The position numbers and the translations under genes are program-made. Shown here piece after piece: positions 55,650 to 64,000 of a stretch of DNA of 64,000 nucleotides. The notes beneath the pieces were generated by a model, which saw nothing but the letters and a program-made list of their open reading frames with translations, searched no databases and was not told the DNA's origin. Position 1 is the first letter of the stretch; each line of letters opens with the position of its first letter. Source of the DNA: Nitrosomonadales bacterium (GTDB lineage Bacteria > Pseudomonadota > Gammaproteobacteria > Burkholderiales > Gallionellaceae); contig JACQFX010000037.1 in assembly GCA_016199835.1 (NCBI GenBank), forward strand, positions 1 through 64,000, written 5' to 3'.

Positions 55650-58600
55650 CGATGCGCAACAGGACAAACGATCTGACGGACATCCCGGTATTGACCGAGA
55701 TCATTTCCGCAGCGATAGACATTCCGACCCTGACGGAAATCGTCGCCGGGATGCCCGCCGAAACTCCCGATGCTACCGGCGTTCAAGCGGCCCCGCACAA
55801 CGACGATTCGCAGCATCTGTTGGCCGAACTGGAATCTCGCGTGGAAATCATGCTGCGCGAAAAACTTGCGGCGCAATTCGAACGGCTGCGGCAGGATGCG
55901 ATAGACAGCGCCGTACAGGAACTCAAGGCCGAATTGCCCGCGCTGCTGCAATCCATGCTGCCTGATTTGGAACCCCCGGCCTCTGATACAATGCCGCCCC
56001 TTCCCGCCGCAATGGCAACACCCGAACCGAACACGATAAAAATGGAACTCGCAAAAAGTTTTGAACCCAAGGACATCGAAGCGCGCTGGTACCCGAAATG
56101 GGAACGGGCGGATTATTTCAAGGCCGGACTCGACGCCAGCAAGCAGGACAATTTCTGCATCCTGCTGCCGCCGCCCAACGTCACCGGCACGCTGCACATG
56201 GGGCACGGCTTCAACCAGACATTGATGGATGCGCTCACGCGCTATCACCGCATGCGCGGCGACAATACGCTGTGGCAACCGGGCACCGATCACGCGGGCA
56301 TCGCTACGCAAATAGTTGTCGAACGCCAGCTCGATGCACAAGGCATCTCGCGCCACGATCTGGGCCGCGAAAAATTCATCGAGAAAGTGTGGGAGTGGAA
56401 GGAATATTCCGGCGGCACGATCACCCAGCAGATGCGCCGCCTCGGCACTTCGCCCGACTGGTCGCGCGAGCGTTTCACTATGGATGCAGGCCTGTCGCGC
56501 GCGGTCACCGAGACCTTCGTGCGCCTGTACAACGAAGGCCTAATCTATCGCGGCAAACGGCTGGTGAACTGGGATCCGAAACTGCACACGGCCGTGTCCG
56601 ACCTCGAAGTGGTGTCGCAGGAAGAGGACGGCAACATGTGGCACATCGCCTATCCGCTGGAGACCGGCGTGGGTGCGCTGATCGTCGCCACCACGCGGCC
56701 CGAGACCCTGCTCGGCGACGTGGCGGTAGCGGTGCATCCAGAAGATGCGCGCTACAAACACCTGATCGGGCAGCAACTGAAGCTGCCTTTGTGCAACCGC
56801 ACGATCCCCATCATCGCCGATGATTATGTCGATCCGGCGTTCGGCACCGGCTGCGTGAAGATCACGCCCGCGCACGACTTCAATGACTATGCGATGGGCC
56901 AGCGCCACGGCCTTACGCCGATCAGCATTTTCACACTGGATGCGAAAATAATTGATCCATCGAAACCTCAAAATGCAGGTTTCCGCCATGTAGCCCGAGA
57001 TCCGGAAACAGGGCTTAAAACAGTCACTGATGAAAATCCAAACTGGGACGAATTCTCAGCCGAAAGCTGGTTACCCAAAAAATACTGTGGACTGGACCGC
57101 TATGATGCGCGCAAGCAGATACTCGCCGACCTCGATGCGCAGAAACTGCTGATCGCCACCAAGCCGCACAAACTCATGGTGCCGCGCGGCGACCGTACGC
57201 ACGTCGTGATAGAGCCCATGCTCACCGATCAGTGGTTCGTGGCGATGAGCGCGCCGGGCAAAGACGGCAAGAGCATCACCGCACAGGCGCTGGAATGCGT
57301 AGCATCGGGCGAGATCAAATTCCACCCGGAGAACTGGGTCAACACCTACAACCAGTGGCTCAACAACATCCAGGACTGGTGCATCTCGCGCCAATTGTGG
57401 TGGGGGCATCAGATCCCCGCATGGTATGGCGAAAACGGCGAAATATTCGTTGCTCACGACGAAGCCGAAGCAAAACAGACCGCTACGAAAGCGGGCTACA
57501 CGGGCAATCTCAAGCGCGACGACGACGTGCTCGACACTTGGTTCTCTTCCGCGCTGTGGCCGTTCTCCACGCTGGACTGGACGACAGACGAAGCGCAGAA
57601 CGATCAGAATCAGTTCCTCCAGCAATACCTGCCGTCCTCGGTGCTGGTCACCGGCTTCGACATCATCTTCTTCTGGGTGGCGCGCATGGTGATGATGACC
57701 AAACACATCACCGGCAAGATTCCGTTCAAGGATGTGTACGTGCACGGCCTGATCCGCGACGCGGAAGGACACAAGATGTCCAAGTCCAAGGGCAACGTGC
57801 TCGACCCGATAGATTTGATCGATGGCATCGCCCTCGAAGACCTGGTAAAGAAGCGCACCACCGGCCTGATGAATCCCAGAGATGCCGAGAAGATCGAGAA
57901 ACGCACACGTAAGGAATTCCCCGAAGGCATCCCCGCGTTCGGCACCGATGCACTGCGCTTTACTTTCGCCTCGCTGGCCTCGCCCGGACGCGACATCAAG
58001 TTCGACATGCAGCGCTGCGAAGGCTATCGCAACTTCTGCAACAAACTATGGAACGCCACGCGCTTCGTGCTAATGAATTGCGAAGACAAGGATGTCGGCA
58101 TCGACGAATCGCTGCCGCTGGAATTCTCCGCCGCCGACAAATGGATGATAGGCAAGCTGCAACAGGCCGAAGCCGAGATGGAGAAACATTTCGCCGACTA
58201 CCGTTTCGACATGGCTGCGCGCATCGTTTACGAACTGGTGTGGGACACCTACTGCGACTGGTATGTGGAGCTGGCCAAGGTGCAGATCGCCAACGGCAAC
58301 GAGAACCAGCAACGCGCCACGCGGCGCACATTGGTGCGCGTGCTGGAAACCATGTTGCGCCTGGCACATCCTGTCATTCCCTTCATCACCGAAGAGCTGT
58401 GGCAGCGCGTCGCGCCGCTGGCGGGAAAACACGGCGACAGCATCATGCTGCAAGCTTATCCGCAAGCCAACCCCAAGCTGATAGACCAGGATGCGCTGGA
58501 ACATGTTCGCCTTTTACAGGAGATGGTCGCCGCGTGCCGCAGCCTGCGCAGCGAGATGAATCTGTCGCCCGCACAGCGCGTGCCGCTGCTGACAGCGGGA

Positions 58601-58945
58601 GACCACGATATCCTGACCAGCTTTGCGCCTTATTTGCAGGCGCTGGGCAAATTGAGCGAAGTCAGCGTGCTGGACGACCTGCCGGATGACGATGCGCCAA
58701 TCGCTGTGGCAGGCGATTTCAAGCTCATGCTGAAAGTCGAGATAGATGTGGCCGTCGAACGCGAACGTCTGGACAAGGAGCTGGCCCGCATCTCCGGCGA
58801 GGTCGCCAAGGCCCAATCCAAACTGGGCAACGCCAGCTTCGTCGACCGCGCCCCCGCTGCCGTAGTGGAACAGGAACGCAGACGCCTGGATGATTTCTGC
58901 ACCGTGTTGATGCAATTGCAGGTGCAGCGCAACAAGCTGGGGTGA
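55646..58945 (+). CDS. valS: valyl-tRNA synthetase with extra DUF2486-like N-terminal domain
   Basis: The open frame encodes 1,099 residues. Residues 1-120 ([20 protein letters not shown], then a helical [20 protein letters not shown]) look like a DUF2486 protein, which in many betaproteobacteria is a separate gene between holC and valS. The canonical ValS starts near [20 protein letters not shown] (Met133, ATG 56042) and has the HIGH motif in [20 protein letters not shown] in [13 protein letters not shown], the editing domain and C-terminal coiled coil. No stop and no ribosome-binding site lie between the parts, so either a fusion is made or ValS restarts internally at 56012 or 56042. Confidence 0.95.
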   Translation: MTMRNRTNDLTDIPVLTEIISAAIDIPTLTEIVAGMPAETPDATGVQAAPHNDDSQHLLAELESRVEIMLREKLAAQFERLRQDAIDSAVQELKAELPALLQSMLPDLEPPASDTMPPLPAAMATPEPNTIKMELAKSFEPKDIEARWYPKWERADYFKAGLDASKQDNFCILLPPPNVTGTLHMGHGFNQTLMDALTRYHRMRGDNTLWQPGTDHAGIATQIVVERQLDAQGISRHDLGREKFIEKVWEWKEYSGGTITQQMRRLGTSPDWSRERFTMDAGLSRAVTETFVRLYNEGLIYRGKRLVNWDPKLHTAVSDLEVVSQEEDGNMWHIAYPLETGVGALIVATTRPETLLGDVAVAVHPEDARYKHLIGQQLKLPLCNRTIPIIADDYVDPAFGTGCVKITPAHDFNDYAMGQRHGLTPISIFTLDAKIIDPSKPQNAGFRHVARDPETGLKTVTDENPNWDEFSAESWLPKKYCGLDRYDARKQILADLDAQKLLIATKPHKLMVPRGDRTHVVIEPMLTDQWFVAMSAPGKDGKSITAQALECVASGEIKFHPENWVNTYNQWLNNIQDWCISRQLWWGHQIPAWYGENGEIFVAHDEAEAKQTATKAGYTGNLKRDDDVLDTWFSSALWPFSTLDWTTDEAQNDQNQFLQQYLPSSVLVTGFDIIFFWVARMVMMTKHITGKIPFKDVYVHGLIRDAEGHKMSKSKGNVLDPIDLIDGIALEDLVKKRTTGLMNPRDAEKIEKRTRKEFPEGIPAFGTDALRFTFASLASPGRDIKFDMQRCEGYRNFCNKLWNATRFVLMNCEDKDVGIDESLPLEFSAADKWMIGKLQQAEAEMEKHFADYRFDMAARIVYELVWDTYCDWYVELAKVQIANGNENQQRATRRTLVRVLETMLRLAHPVIPFITEELWQRVAPLAGKHGDSIMLQAYPQANPKLIDQDALEHVRLLQEMVAACRSLRSEMNLSPAQRVPLLTAGDHDILTSFAPYLQALGKLSEVSVLDDLPDDDAPIAVAGDFKLMLKVEIDVAVERERLDKELARISGEVAKAQSKLGNASFVDRAPAAVVEQERRRLDDFCTVLMQLQVQRNKLG

Positions 58946-58953
58946 GCGCGCCT

Positions 58954-60252
58954 CTAGCCGCCCTTGTGTTCCATGCGACCGCTCAGCAAATGTGAGATGC
59001 GCGTATTCGCCACGGCGAGGCGATCTACCAGCATGCGCAGGAATGCGTTATCGAACTGAAAACGGCAGCCTGTTGTAGCCTTCTCCAGCACGTCCGGATT
59101 GATTTCGATCAGCGTCACATCGGACTCGGACACCACGTCCGTAGTGCGCGTGAAATCGCGCGCGGACAGATGCGCCATCTCGCCGAAGCAATCGCCCTTG
59201 CATAGCGTGCTCAGCAAACGATCCTGCTTGAGCACCCTGACCATGCCCTGGCCCAGGATGAAGAATTCGCGCCCCTGATCGCCATCGTGCAGGATGTATT
59301 CTCCTTTGCCCACCTTGCGCCATTCGCTGATGCGCAACGCTTCCCACAACTCGACGTCGCTGAAGTTCCTGAAAAAAGCCAGTGAGCGCAGGATGTCGAA
59401 TTTCTCCATATCAAAAATTTCCGTGTGCGTCACCATGTTGTGGTTGAAGAAGCCCACCAGGTCTTGCGCGAACTCCTCCCATGTCTGGTAGCGCAAAGAC
59501 AGATCCTTATGCATGGCCCGCAACACGATGGCATCAAGCTCCGGCGGCACTTCCGGGCGCAGGGAACTCGGAGCCTGTGGCTGCACATTCATGATCTGGT
59601 AGATCAGGCTGTAGTTGTTGCCCGCGTCGAACGGCAGCCTGCCGGTAAGCAACTGGAACATGGTGACACCCAGCGAATAAATATCGGTCTGCGATGTCAG
59701 CGGATGGTCGTTGACCTGCTCCGGCGACATATAGGCGGGAGAGCCGACGCCACTTACCTGGGTGATCTGCTGGTTCAGCACCATCGCTGCGCCGAAATCG
59801 GAGATCTTGATGTCGCTCTGCGCGCACAACAGGATATTGGCCGGCTTGATATCCCGGTGTATCACGCCTTGGGTTTGCGCGTATTCCAGCGCCTTGCAAC
59901 ACTTGTAGATGACTTCCGCTATCGTGGCGAAAGGCAGTAGCCGCGCCGCCTCGGTGAAATGGTCCAGAGACTCCCCTTCCACATATTCCATCACCATGTA
60001 ATTCACTTCGCCTTCCATCGCGGCATCAAACACTTTCACGATGTGCGGATGCAGCAGCTTGCCCGCCAGCGATGCCTCGGTCAACAGCAGCTTGCGCTGC
60101 GCCCTGGCCAGATGCGGATCACGCAACAGTTCCGAGTTGAACAGCTTGAGTGCGACCCGCTGGTTGTTGAACGGGTCGAGCGCAAGATACACGGTGCTGG
60201 TCGAGCCGATACCGAGTTCCCGGATGATTTCATATTTGCCTATTTTGTCCAT
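58954..60252 (-). CDS. serine/threonine kinase fused to cyclic nucleotide-binding domain
   Basis: The 432-residue protein has a Hanks-type kinase (about residues 5-275): glycine loop LGIGSTSTVYLALD, Lys in RVALKLF, catalytic HRDIKPANILL, DFGAAM and APE-like SPAYMSPEQV. Residues 300-425 form a cyclic nucleotide-monophosphate-binding domain (FILGQGMVRVLKQDRLLSTL, GDCFGEMAHLSA). No transmembrane segment is seen. It suggests a cytosolic kinase gated by cAMP, cGMP or a similar ligand. The start at 60252 follows AAAAGG. Confidence 0.93.
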   Translation of the reverse strand: MDKIGKYEIIRELGIGSTSTVYLALDPFNNQRVALKLFNSELLRDPHLARAQRKLLLTEASLAGKLLHPHIVKVFDAAMEGEVNYMVMEYVEGESLDHFTEAARLLPFATIAEVIYKCCKALEYAQTQGVIHRDIKPANILLCAQSDIKISDFGAAMVLNQQITQVSGVGSPAYMSPEQVNDHPLTSQTDIYSLGVTMFQLLTGRLPFDAGNNYSLIYQIMNVQPQAPSSLRPEVPPELDAIVLRAMHKDLSLRYQTWEEFAQDLVGFFNHNMVTHTEIFDMEKFDILRSLAFFRNFSDVELWEALRISEWRKVGKGEYILHDGDQGREFFILGQGMVRVLKQDRLLSTLCKGDCFGEMAHLSARDFTRTTDVVSESDVTLIEINPDVLEKATTGCRFQFDNAFLRMLVDRLAVANTRISHLLSGRMEHKGG

Positions 60253-60371
60253 GACGCCTTTTCCATTCCGCCGCGCTGGCGACTGCGGCAATTCTGCGGG
60301 TTTCGCGTAGTGCTGTCCAGATCGCATCCCGCACTTTCTAACTACAGGCCAATGCGGGTATCATACCGCCC

Positions 60372-61790
60372 ATGAAAAATCCCATACTCGCCGCACTCTG
60401 CGCACTTCCCTTACTTTGCCGTGCGGAGGGCCTGCCCGACCTGGGCGACGTTTCCCAGGCTGCGGTCTCGCCGCAACAGGAACGCTTGATCGGCGAGCAA
60501 AGCATGGTCGAGATCCGCGCCGACCTGAGCTATCTGGATGATGCCGAAGTCAGCGATTATCTCAACCAGCTCGGCTACCGTCTGGTTGCCAACAGCAATG
60601 AACCGGATATGGGATTCGAGTTCTTCGCCATCAACGACAATGCCATCAACGCATTCTCGCTGCCCGGCGGTTTCGTCGGGGTGAACACGGGCCTGATCCT
60701 CATCGCACAGAGCGAATCCGAACTCGCATCGGTATTGGCGCATGAAATATCGCACGCCACCCAGCACCACATAGTACGCATGATCGCCGGCCAGAAGATA
60801 GACACACTGGCTTCCATGGCCGCCCTCGCGATAGCCATCCTGGCTGCGCGCAGCAATCCGGATGCATCGCAAGCAGCCATCGCCGGAATGCAGGCGGGAT
60901 CCATCCAGCGACAATTGAACTTCTCCCGCGACAATGAAAATGAAGCGGACCGCCTGGGGCTGGCTGTCCTGCAAAAATCCGGCTTCGATGTGCATGCCAT
61001 GCCCACTTTTCTGGAACGTTTGCAGAAGGCCACGCGCCTGATAGACGGCAATGTTCCGTCTTATTTACGCACCCACCCGGTCACCAGCGATCGCGTCGCG
61101 GAGATCGCCAACCGCGTACAGCCTATTCCCTACCATCTGGTCGCAGACAGCCTGAGCTTCCATCTGGTACGCGCGAAATTGCGCGCTGCGCAAAAGAGTC
61201 CGCAGGAAGCGGTGGAGTTCTTCAACGATGCTCTGGGCGCGCAAAAATACGGCAACCAGATCGCGCAACGCTACGGCCTGGTACTGGCGCTGTTACGCAG
61301 CAACCAGGCCGTGCGCGCCGCGCAGGAGTTCGCGCCGTTGCAGGATCAGGTAACGCAGAATCCGATGATCGCCACCCTGTATGGGCAGATACGGCGCGCA
61401 AACGGCAAGGACAAGGGACTGGCGGCGTTCTATCGCACCGCCACACAGAATTTTCCGCAGCACCGGGCGCTGACCTACGATTATGCCGAACTGCTATTGC
61501 AGGACAGGCGCAACGCGGACACACTCAAGCTGCTTAACGAGCAGATCATTGCCCACCCCACCGATTCGCATCTGTTCGAGTTGCAGGCGCGCACCTATGC
61601 AACGCTGGGCAATCAACAGAACGAACATCATGCGCTCGCCCATGCCCATGCTTTGCGCGGCGACCTGCACGGCGCGATCGAACAGCTGGAACTGGCGAAA
61701 CAGGCAGGCTCGGATTATTACCAGCTCTCGGCGATCGAGAGCGAACTCAAGCAACTCAGGGAAATTGCGGCGGCACACAGCAAGCGCTAA
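60372..61790 (+). CDS. M48-family metalloprotease, BepA-like
   Basis: The 472-residue protein has a signal peptide (residues 1-19), an M48 protease domain with zinc motif HEISH (in LAHEISHATQHHIVRMI) and third ligand Glu in NENEADRLGL, and C-terminal TPR-like helices, as in BepA/YfgC. BepA controls outer-membrane LptD assembly in the periplasm. It is divergent from the kinase. Confidence 0.93.
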   Translation: MKNPILAALCALPLLCRAEGLPDLGDVSQAAVSPQQERLIGEQSMVEIRADLSYLDDAEVSDYLNQLGYRLVANSNEPDMGFEFFAINDNAINAFSLPGGFVGVNTGLILIAQSESELASVLAHEISHATQHHIVRMIAGQKIDTLASMAALAIAILAARSNPDASQAAIAGMQAGSIQRQLNFSRDNENEADRLGLAVLQKSGFDVHAMPTFLERLQKATRLIDGNVPSYLRTHPVTSDRVAEIANRVQPIPYHLVADSLSFHLVRAKLRAAQKSPQEAVEFFNDALGAQKYGNQIAQRYGLVLALLRSNQAVRAAQEFAPLQDQVTQNPMIATLYGQIRRANGKDKGLAAFYRTATQNFPQHRALTYDYAELLLQDRRNADTLKLLNEQIIAHPTDSHLFELQARTYATLGNQQNEHHALAHAHALRGDLHGAIEQLELAKQAGSDYYQLSAIESELKQLREIAAAHSKR

Positions 61791-63472
61791 CCGCCGCCCT
61801 CCATCCGGTGCAACATGTCGCAGCCCTCGGGCAGTTTCATTGCACAGCTTATTTGATAATTAACGCGAGCCGCCGGCAAATTATGCAGCTTCTCGAATAA
61901 CAGGCCACGTCCCAGATAAGCGCGCGGGTATGACGGTTTGAGTTCGGTACATTTGTTGTAGTCACGCAACGCTTCCGTATAAAGCCCCTGGTCAAAATAT
62001 ACTGCGCCGCGATTATTGTAAGCGTAGCCATAGTCCGGATTGAACGCTATCACCCTATTGTAATCGTCGAGCGCGCGCTGTTTCAGGCCCACTCCATAAA
62101 ATGCCGCGCCCCGATTATGGTATATGCGCTCGAACCCCGGCATATACGGGCGGCCCTCGATCAGGGATGCAGCATCGTCCCATAACAGCAAGGGGTGAGA
62201 AAAAGTGACGAGCCGGTTCCAGGCCAGGGGCGCCATCAGCAAACTCGCCGCCAGCAGATATGCAAAAGCGCGCCGTGCCGGAACATTTCCGAGCAATACC
62301 GGCAACACCGCGAACAGGCCGCCCATCCACAAATAACTGCGGTACAACACGAACAATTCCTGGATGCGCACCGTAGTCAATTCGGTCGCAAACAGCAGCC
62401 ATGGAAACAATAAGGCAAAGCCGAGCAGGCCGCGCTTGCCGCGTTGTAACAGCAGCCACAACGCCGCCGCGCCATACAACAGGAAAGCCGGCACGCCCAG
62501 AACTTGCGGCCACGCCAGCAAGCTGCTGGCAAAAGGTTCGCGCATATCCACCGACATCCACGCCGGATTCGGCGCCAGCCACAGCAACAAATATTTGAAG
62601 AACAGGAAGCACTGGGTTACCACACTCAACGGATAGGGATGGGCTGCGTCATGCGGCAACATGACCACCTCCTGCGATTCGGACATGCGCTTCAGCATAT
62701 CCTGCGCGTACCCCTCATACAGCGCGCCCAGCAGGCCTTTGGTCTTGAACGTTATCAGGACGGCGATCAATGCAAACAAGGCGAAGGGCAGCGCGACTTT
62801 TTTGAACAACTCGCGCGATGGCGCATAAATCAGCAACGTCAATGCCAGCGCTACAGCGGGCGCCATCACCGCATGCTCCTTGGAAAAGACCGCAAGGAAA
62901 TAAAATCCGGCAGCAATGAAAAACCAGCGTTTCTGCCCGCGCAACAAACCTTCCAGATAAGCGTACCAGCTCAACCAACTGAACAGGGTCGCCAGCAGGA
63001 TGCTGCGCTGGATCAGATATCCCGTGGCATACACTGCGACCGGATGCAGCGCGAACAACAGTGCGCCAAAGAATGCCAGCCAGGTATGCGACAAGGTTTG
63101 CGTTGCTGCCTCGCCACGCGGCAGCACGGCATCGAATAAACGGCGCAGGAACAGGAACAGGACGATGGCATTGGTCGCATGCAACAGCAGATTACCCACG
63201 CGCAAGGCGGCCATATCCTGCCCGAATATATTCACGCTCCAGCCCAATGTTGCATAGGCGAACCAGCGCAAATCGAAATGAAAGATGGAGTGCCCGTAAG
63301 CTTGCGGCGTCGTGCCATCGAAGAAATTCGGATCGTCGAAAACCAGAGGATTCCACAAGGAGCTGCCGTACAGCAATCCCACCACCGCCAACAGCAGCAA
63401 GCACAGCGGCCATGCGCGCACGGTGCCGGACAAGGCAAAGCTCTTTGACAGAAATTGCATAGGTGAGGTCAT
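61787..63472 (-). CDS. GT-C-like polytopic membrane protein with C-terminal TPR
   Basis: The 561-residue protein has about ten transmembrane helices; the first periplasmic loop carries an acidic pair in PLVFDDPNFFDGTT, typical of GT-C lipid-linked sugar transferases, and residues 450-550 form two or three TPR units (ALDDYNRVIAFNPDYGYAYN, YTEALRDYNKCTELKPSYP). This design occurs in proteins that glycosylate exported proteins, including pilins. It directly follows a type IV pilin gene in the same orientation across a terminator. A pilin glycosylation role is inferred. It overlaps the BepA-like gene end by four bases. Confidence 0.8.
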   Translation of the reverse strand: MTSPMQFLSKSFALSGTVRAWPLCLLLLAVVGLLYGSSLWNPLVFDDPNFFDGTTPQAYGHSIFHFDLRWFAYATLGWSVNIFGQDMAALRVGNLLLHATNAIVLFLFLRRLFDAVLPRGEAATQTLSHTWLAFFGALLFALHPVAVYATGYLIQRSILLATLFSWLSWYAYLEGLLRGQKRWFFIAAGFYFLAVFSKEHAVMAPAVALALTLLIYAPSRELFKKVALPFALFALIAVLITFKTKGLLGALYEGYAQDMLKRMSESQEVVMLPHDAAHPYPLSVVTQCFLFFKYLLLWLAPNPAWMSVDMREPFASSLLAWPQVLGVPAFLLYGAAALWLLLQRGKRGLLGFALLFPWLLFATELTTVRIQELFVLYRSYLWMGGLFAVLPVLLGNVPARRAFAYLLAASLLMAPLAWNRLVTFSHPLLLWDDAASLIEGRPYMPGFERIYHNRGAAFYGVGLKQRALDDYNRVIAFNPDYGYAYNNRGAVYFDQGLYTEALRDYNKCTELKPSYPRAYLGRGLLFEKLHNLPAARVNYQISCAMKLPEGCDMLHRMEGGG

Positions 63473-63486
63473 GGTTCCAGCACCGC

Positions 63487-63515
63487 AAAAGAAAAAGCCC
63501 CTCCGGAGAGGGGCT
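63487..63515 (-). terminator. Rho-independent terminator of the pilin gene
   Basis: On the minus strand AGCCCCTC-TCCG-GAGGGGCT is followed by TTTTCTTTT. It lies about 30 bases beyond the pilin stop, so any read-through into the GT-C-like gene would be limited. Confidence 0.88.
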
Positions 63516-63545
63516 CGTACTCACACGACAGGCTGAGAATGCTGA

Positions 63546-64000
63546 TTACTTGCAAATACCCGCAGCCAGGCAAGTTCCACTGACTGTCCACTGACCTGCG
63601 CCGTTGGCATCAGCAGCCGGTGTCAGGACATAGGTGTAGGCTGTGGCAGTGTCAAGTATTTTGCCGCCGGCGGCTGCACCCGTAGTACCGGACTGGACAT
63701 AGACAACGCCAGCATCGGTTACCGAAGCCGAGTTTATATAGCCGGTTGGTGTGGGGGTAGTAGGTACGCCGTTCGAGCCAGGAGCACAGCCGGTTACAGA
63801 ACCGGATGCCACGTTCTTGAGGCCCTGGGATTGAATACATTCATCAATCGCTTGCTTGATGGGCGCAACAAACTGAACCACTTCTGTGAACTTGGCTTTC
63901 TTGGTGTAGTTCTGGTAAGACGGGATGGCCACTGCGGCCAGGATACCGATAATCGCGACCACGATCATCAGTTCGATCAGGGTGAAGCCTTTTTGAGCTT
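63546..64000 (-). CDS. type IV pilin (PilA-like), 5-prime end beyond the window
   Basis: The visible 151 residues begin [20 protein letters not shown], the type III signal/prepilin cleavage site (G before F) and hydrophobic helix of type IV pilins, cut by the right edge. The globular part has Cys in IDECIQSQ and TGCAPGS and a C-terminal pair in GTCLAAGIC (positions close to the end), the usual disulfide-bounded loop of major pilins. The frame extends to the edge without a stop; only the first few leader residues are missing. Confidence 0.93.
   Translation of the reverse strand, partial: AQKGFTLIELMIVVAIIGILAAVAIPSYQNYTKKAKFTEVVQFVAPIKQAIDECIQSQGLKNVASGSVTGCAPGSNGVPTTPTPTGYINSASVTDAGVVYVQSGTTGAAAGGKILDTATAYTYVLTPAADANGAGQWTVSGTCLAAGICK

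Overview
The window is about 64 kb of chromosome from a Gram-negative betaproteobacterium, most likely in or near the Gallionellaceae/Nitrosomonadales (a Sideroxydans- or Gallionella-like lineage). This rests on gene content (DUF3579, DUF3619 and DUF3106 proteins, MXKDX protein, pepA-holC-valS order, APS-reductase type sulfate assimilation) and is an inference. Most genes are housekeeping; the interest lies in stress and accessory regions between them.

Layout. 0-4.5 kb: edge lipoprotein, two tandem Sel1-repeat proteins, tRNA-Ser(TGA), two candidate small membrane proteins. 4.6-8.9 kb: YccA-like and HopJ proteins, then a bufferin (copper-binding RiPP) operon bufA-bufB-bufC-doxX on the minus strand, with a decayed zinc-finger anti-sigma gene upstream. 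8.9-18.3 kb: sulfate assimilation (cysN, cysD, cysH, cysI, tauE) with divergent cysB, a thioredoxin-like protein and a sulfide:quinone oxidoreductase-like flavoprotein followed by a small conserved-looking protein. 18.6-32 kb: murJ, DUF3579, rpsT, arginine genes, ppnP, yajQ, yajL, a methyltransferase, trxA, rho, rplU-rpmA-obgE-proB. 32-38 kb: periplasmic methionine-sulfoxide repair and small-protein cluster with an ECF sigma factor and NrsF-type anti-sigma. 38-50.5 kb: MASE1-PAS-GGDEF cyclase, pssA-psd, ilvC-ilvH-ilvI, a second sigma factor with DUF3619 and DUF3106 partners, lptF-lptG, pepA. 50.5-55 kb: accessory block (TPR/glycosyltransferase, methyltransferase, acyltransferase with SGNH domain) set between pepA and holC. 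55-64 kb: holC, a valS with an extra N-terminal domain, kinase-cyclic nucleotide-binding fusion, BepA-like protease, a TPR-ended membrane glycosyltransferase-like protein and a type IV pilin cut by the right edge.

The main discovery is a regulon. Five promoters with the same pattern, TGTAAC[C/T], exactly 16 bases, then CGAAT, lie upstream of the bufferin operon, a small-protein/msrA operon, an msrB/thioredoxin operon, a cytochrome b561/molybdoprotein operon and an MXKDX/small-protein operon. The pattern resembles the one I recall for the Caulobacter SigF regulon, and a SigF-NrsF-like pair sits within the cluster. This joins copper buffering 28 kb away to periplasmic oxidized-methionine repair under one envelope-stress sigma factor. 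Two of the controlled genes are unknown small proteins ending in nearly the same hydrophobic tail (LLNVLA and FLNVFA).

Genome-history signals include a remnant of the holC 5-prime end downstream of pepA that is translationally coupled to the inserted accessory block, remnants of an ADP-ribosylglycohydrolase and a family 2 glycosyltransferase, the zinc-finger anti-sigma relic beside the bufferin operon, and several short palindromic repeat elements. No rRNA, CRISPR array, integrase, transposase or phage gene was seen.
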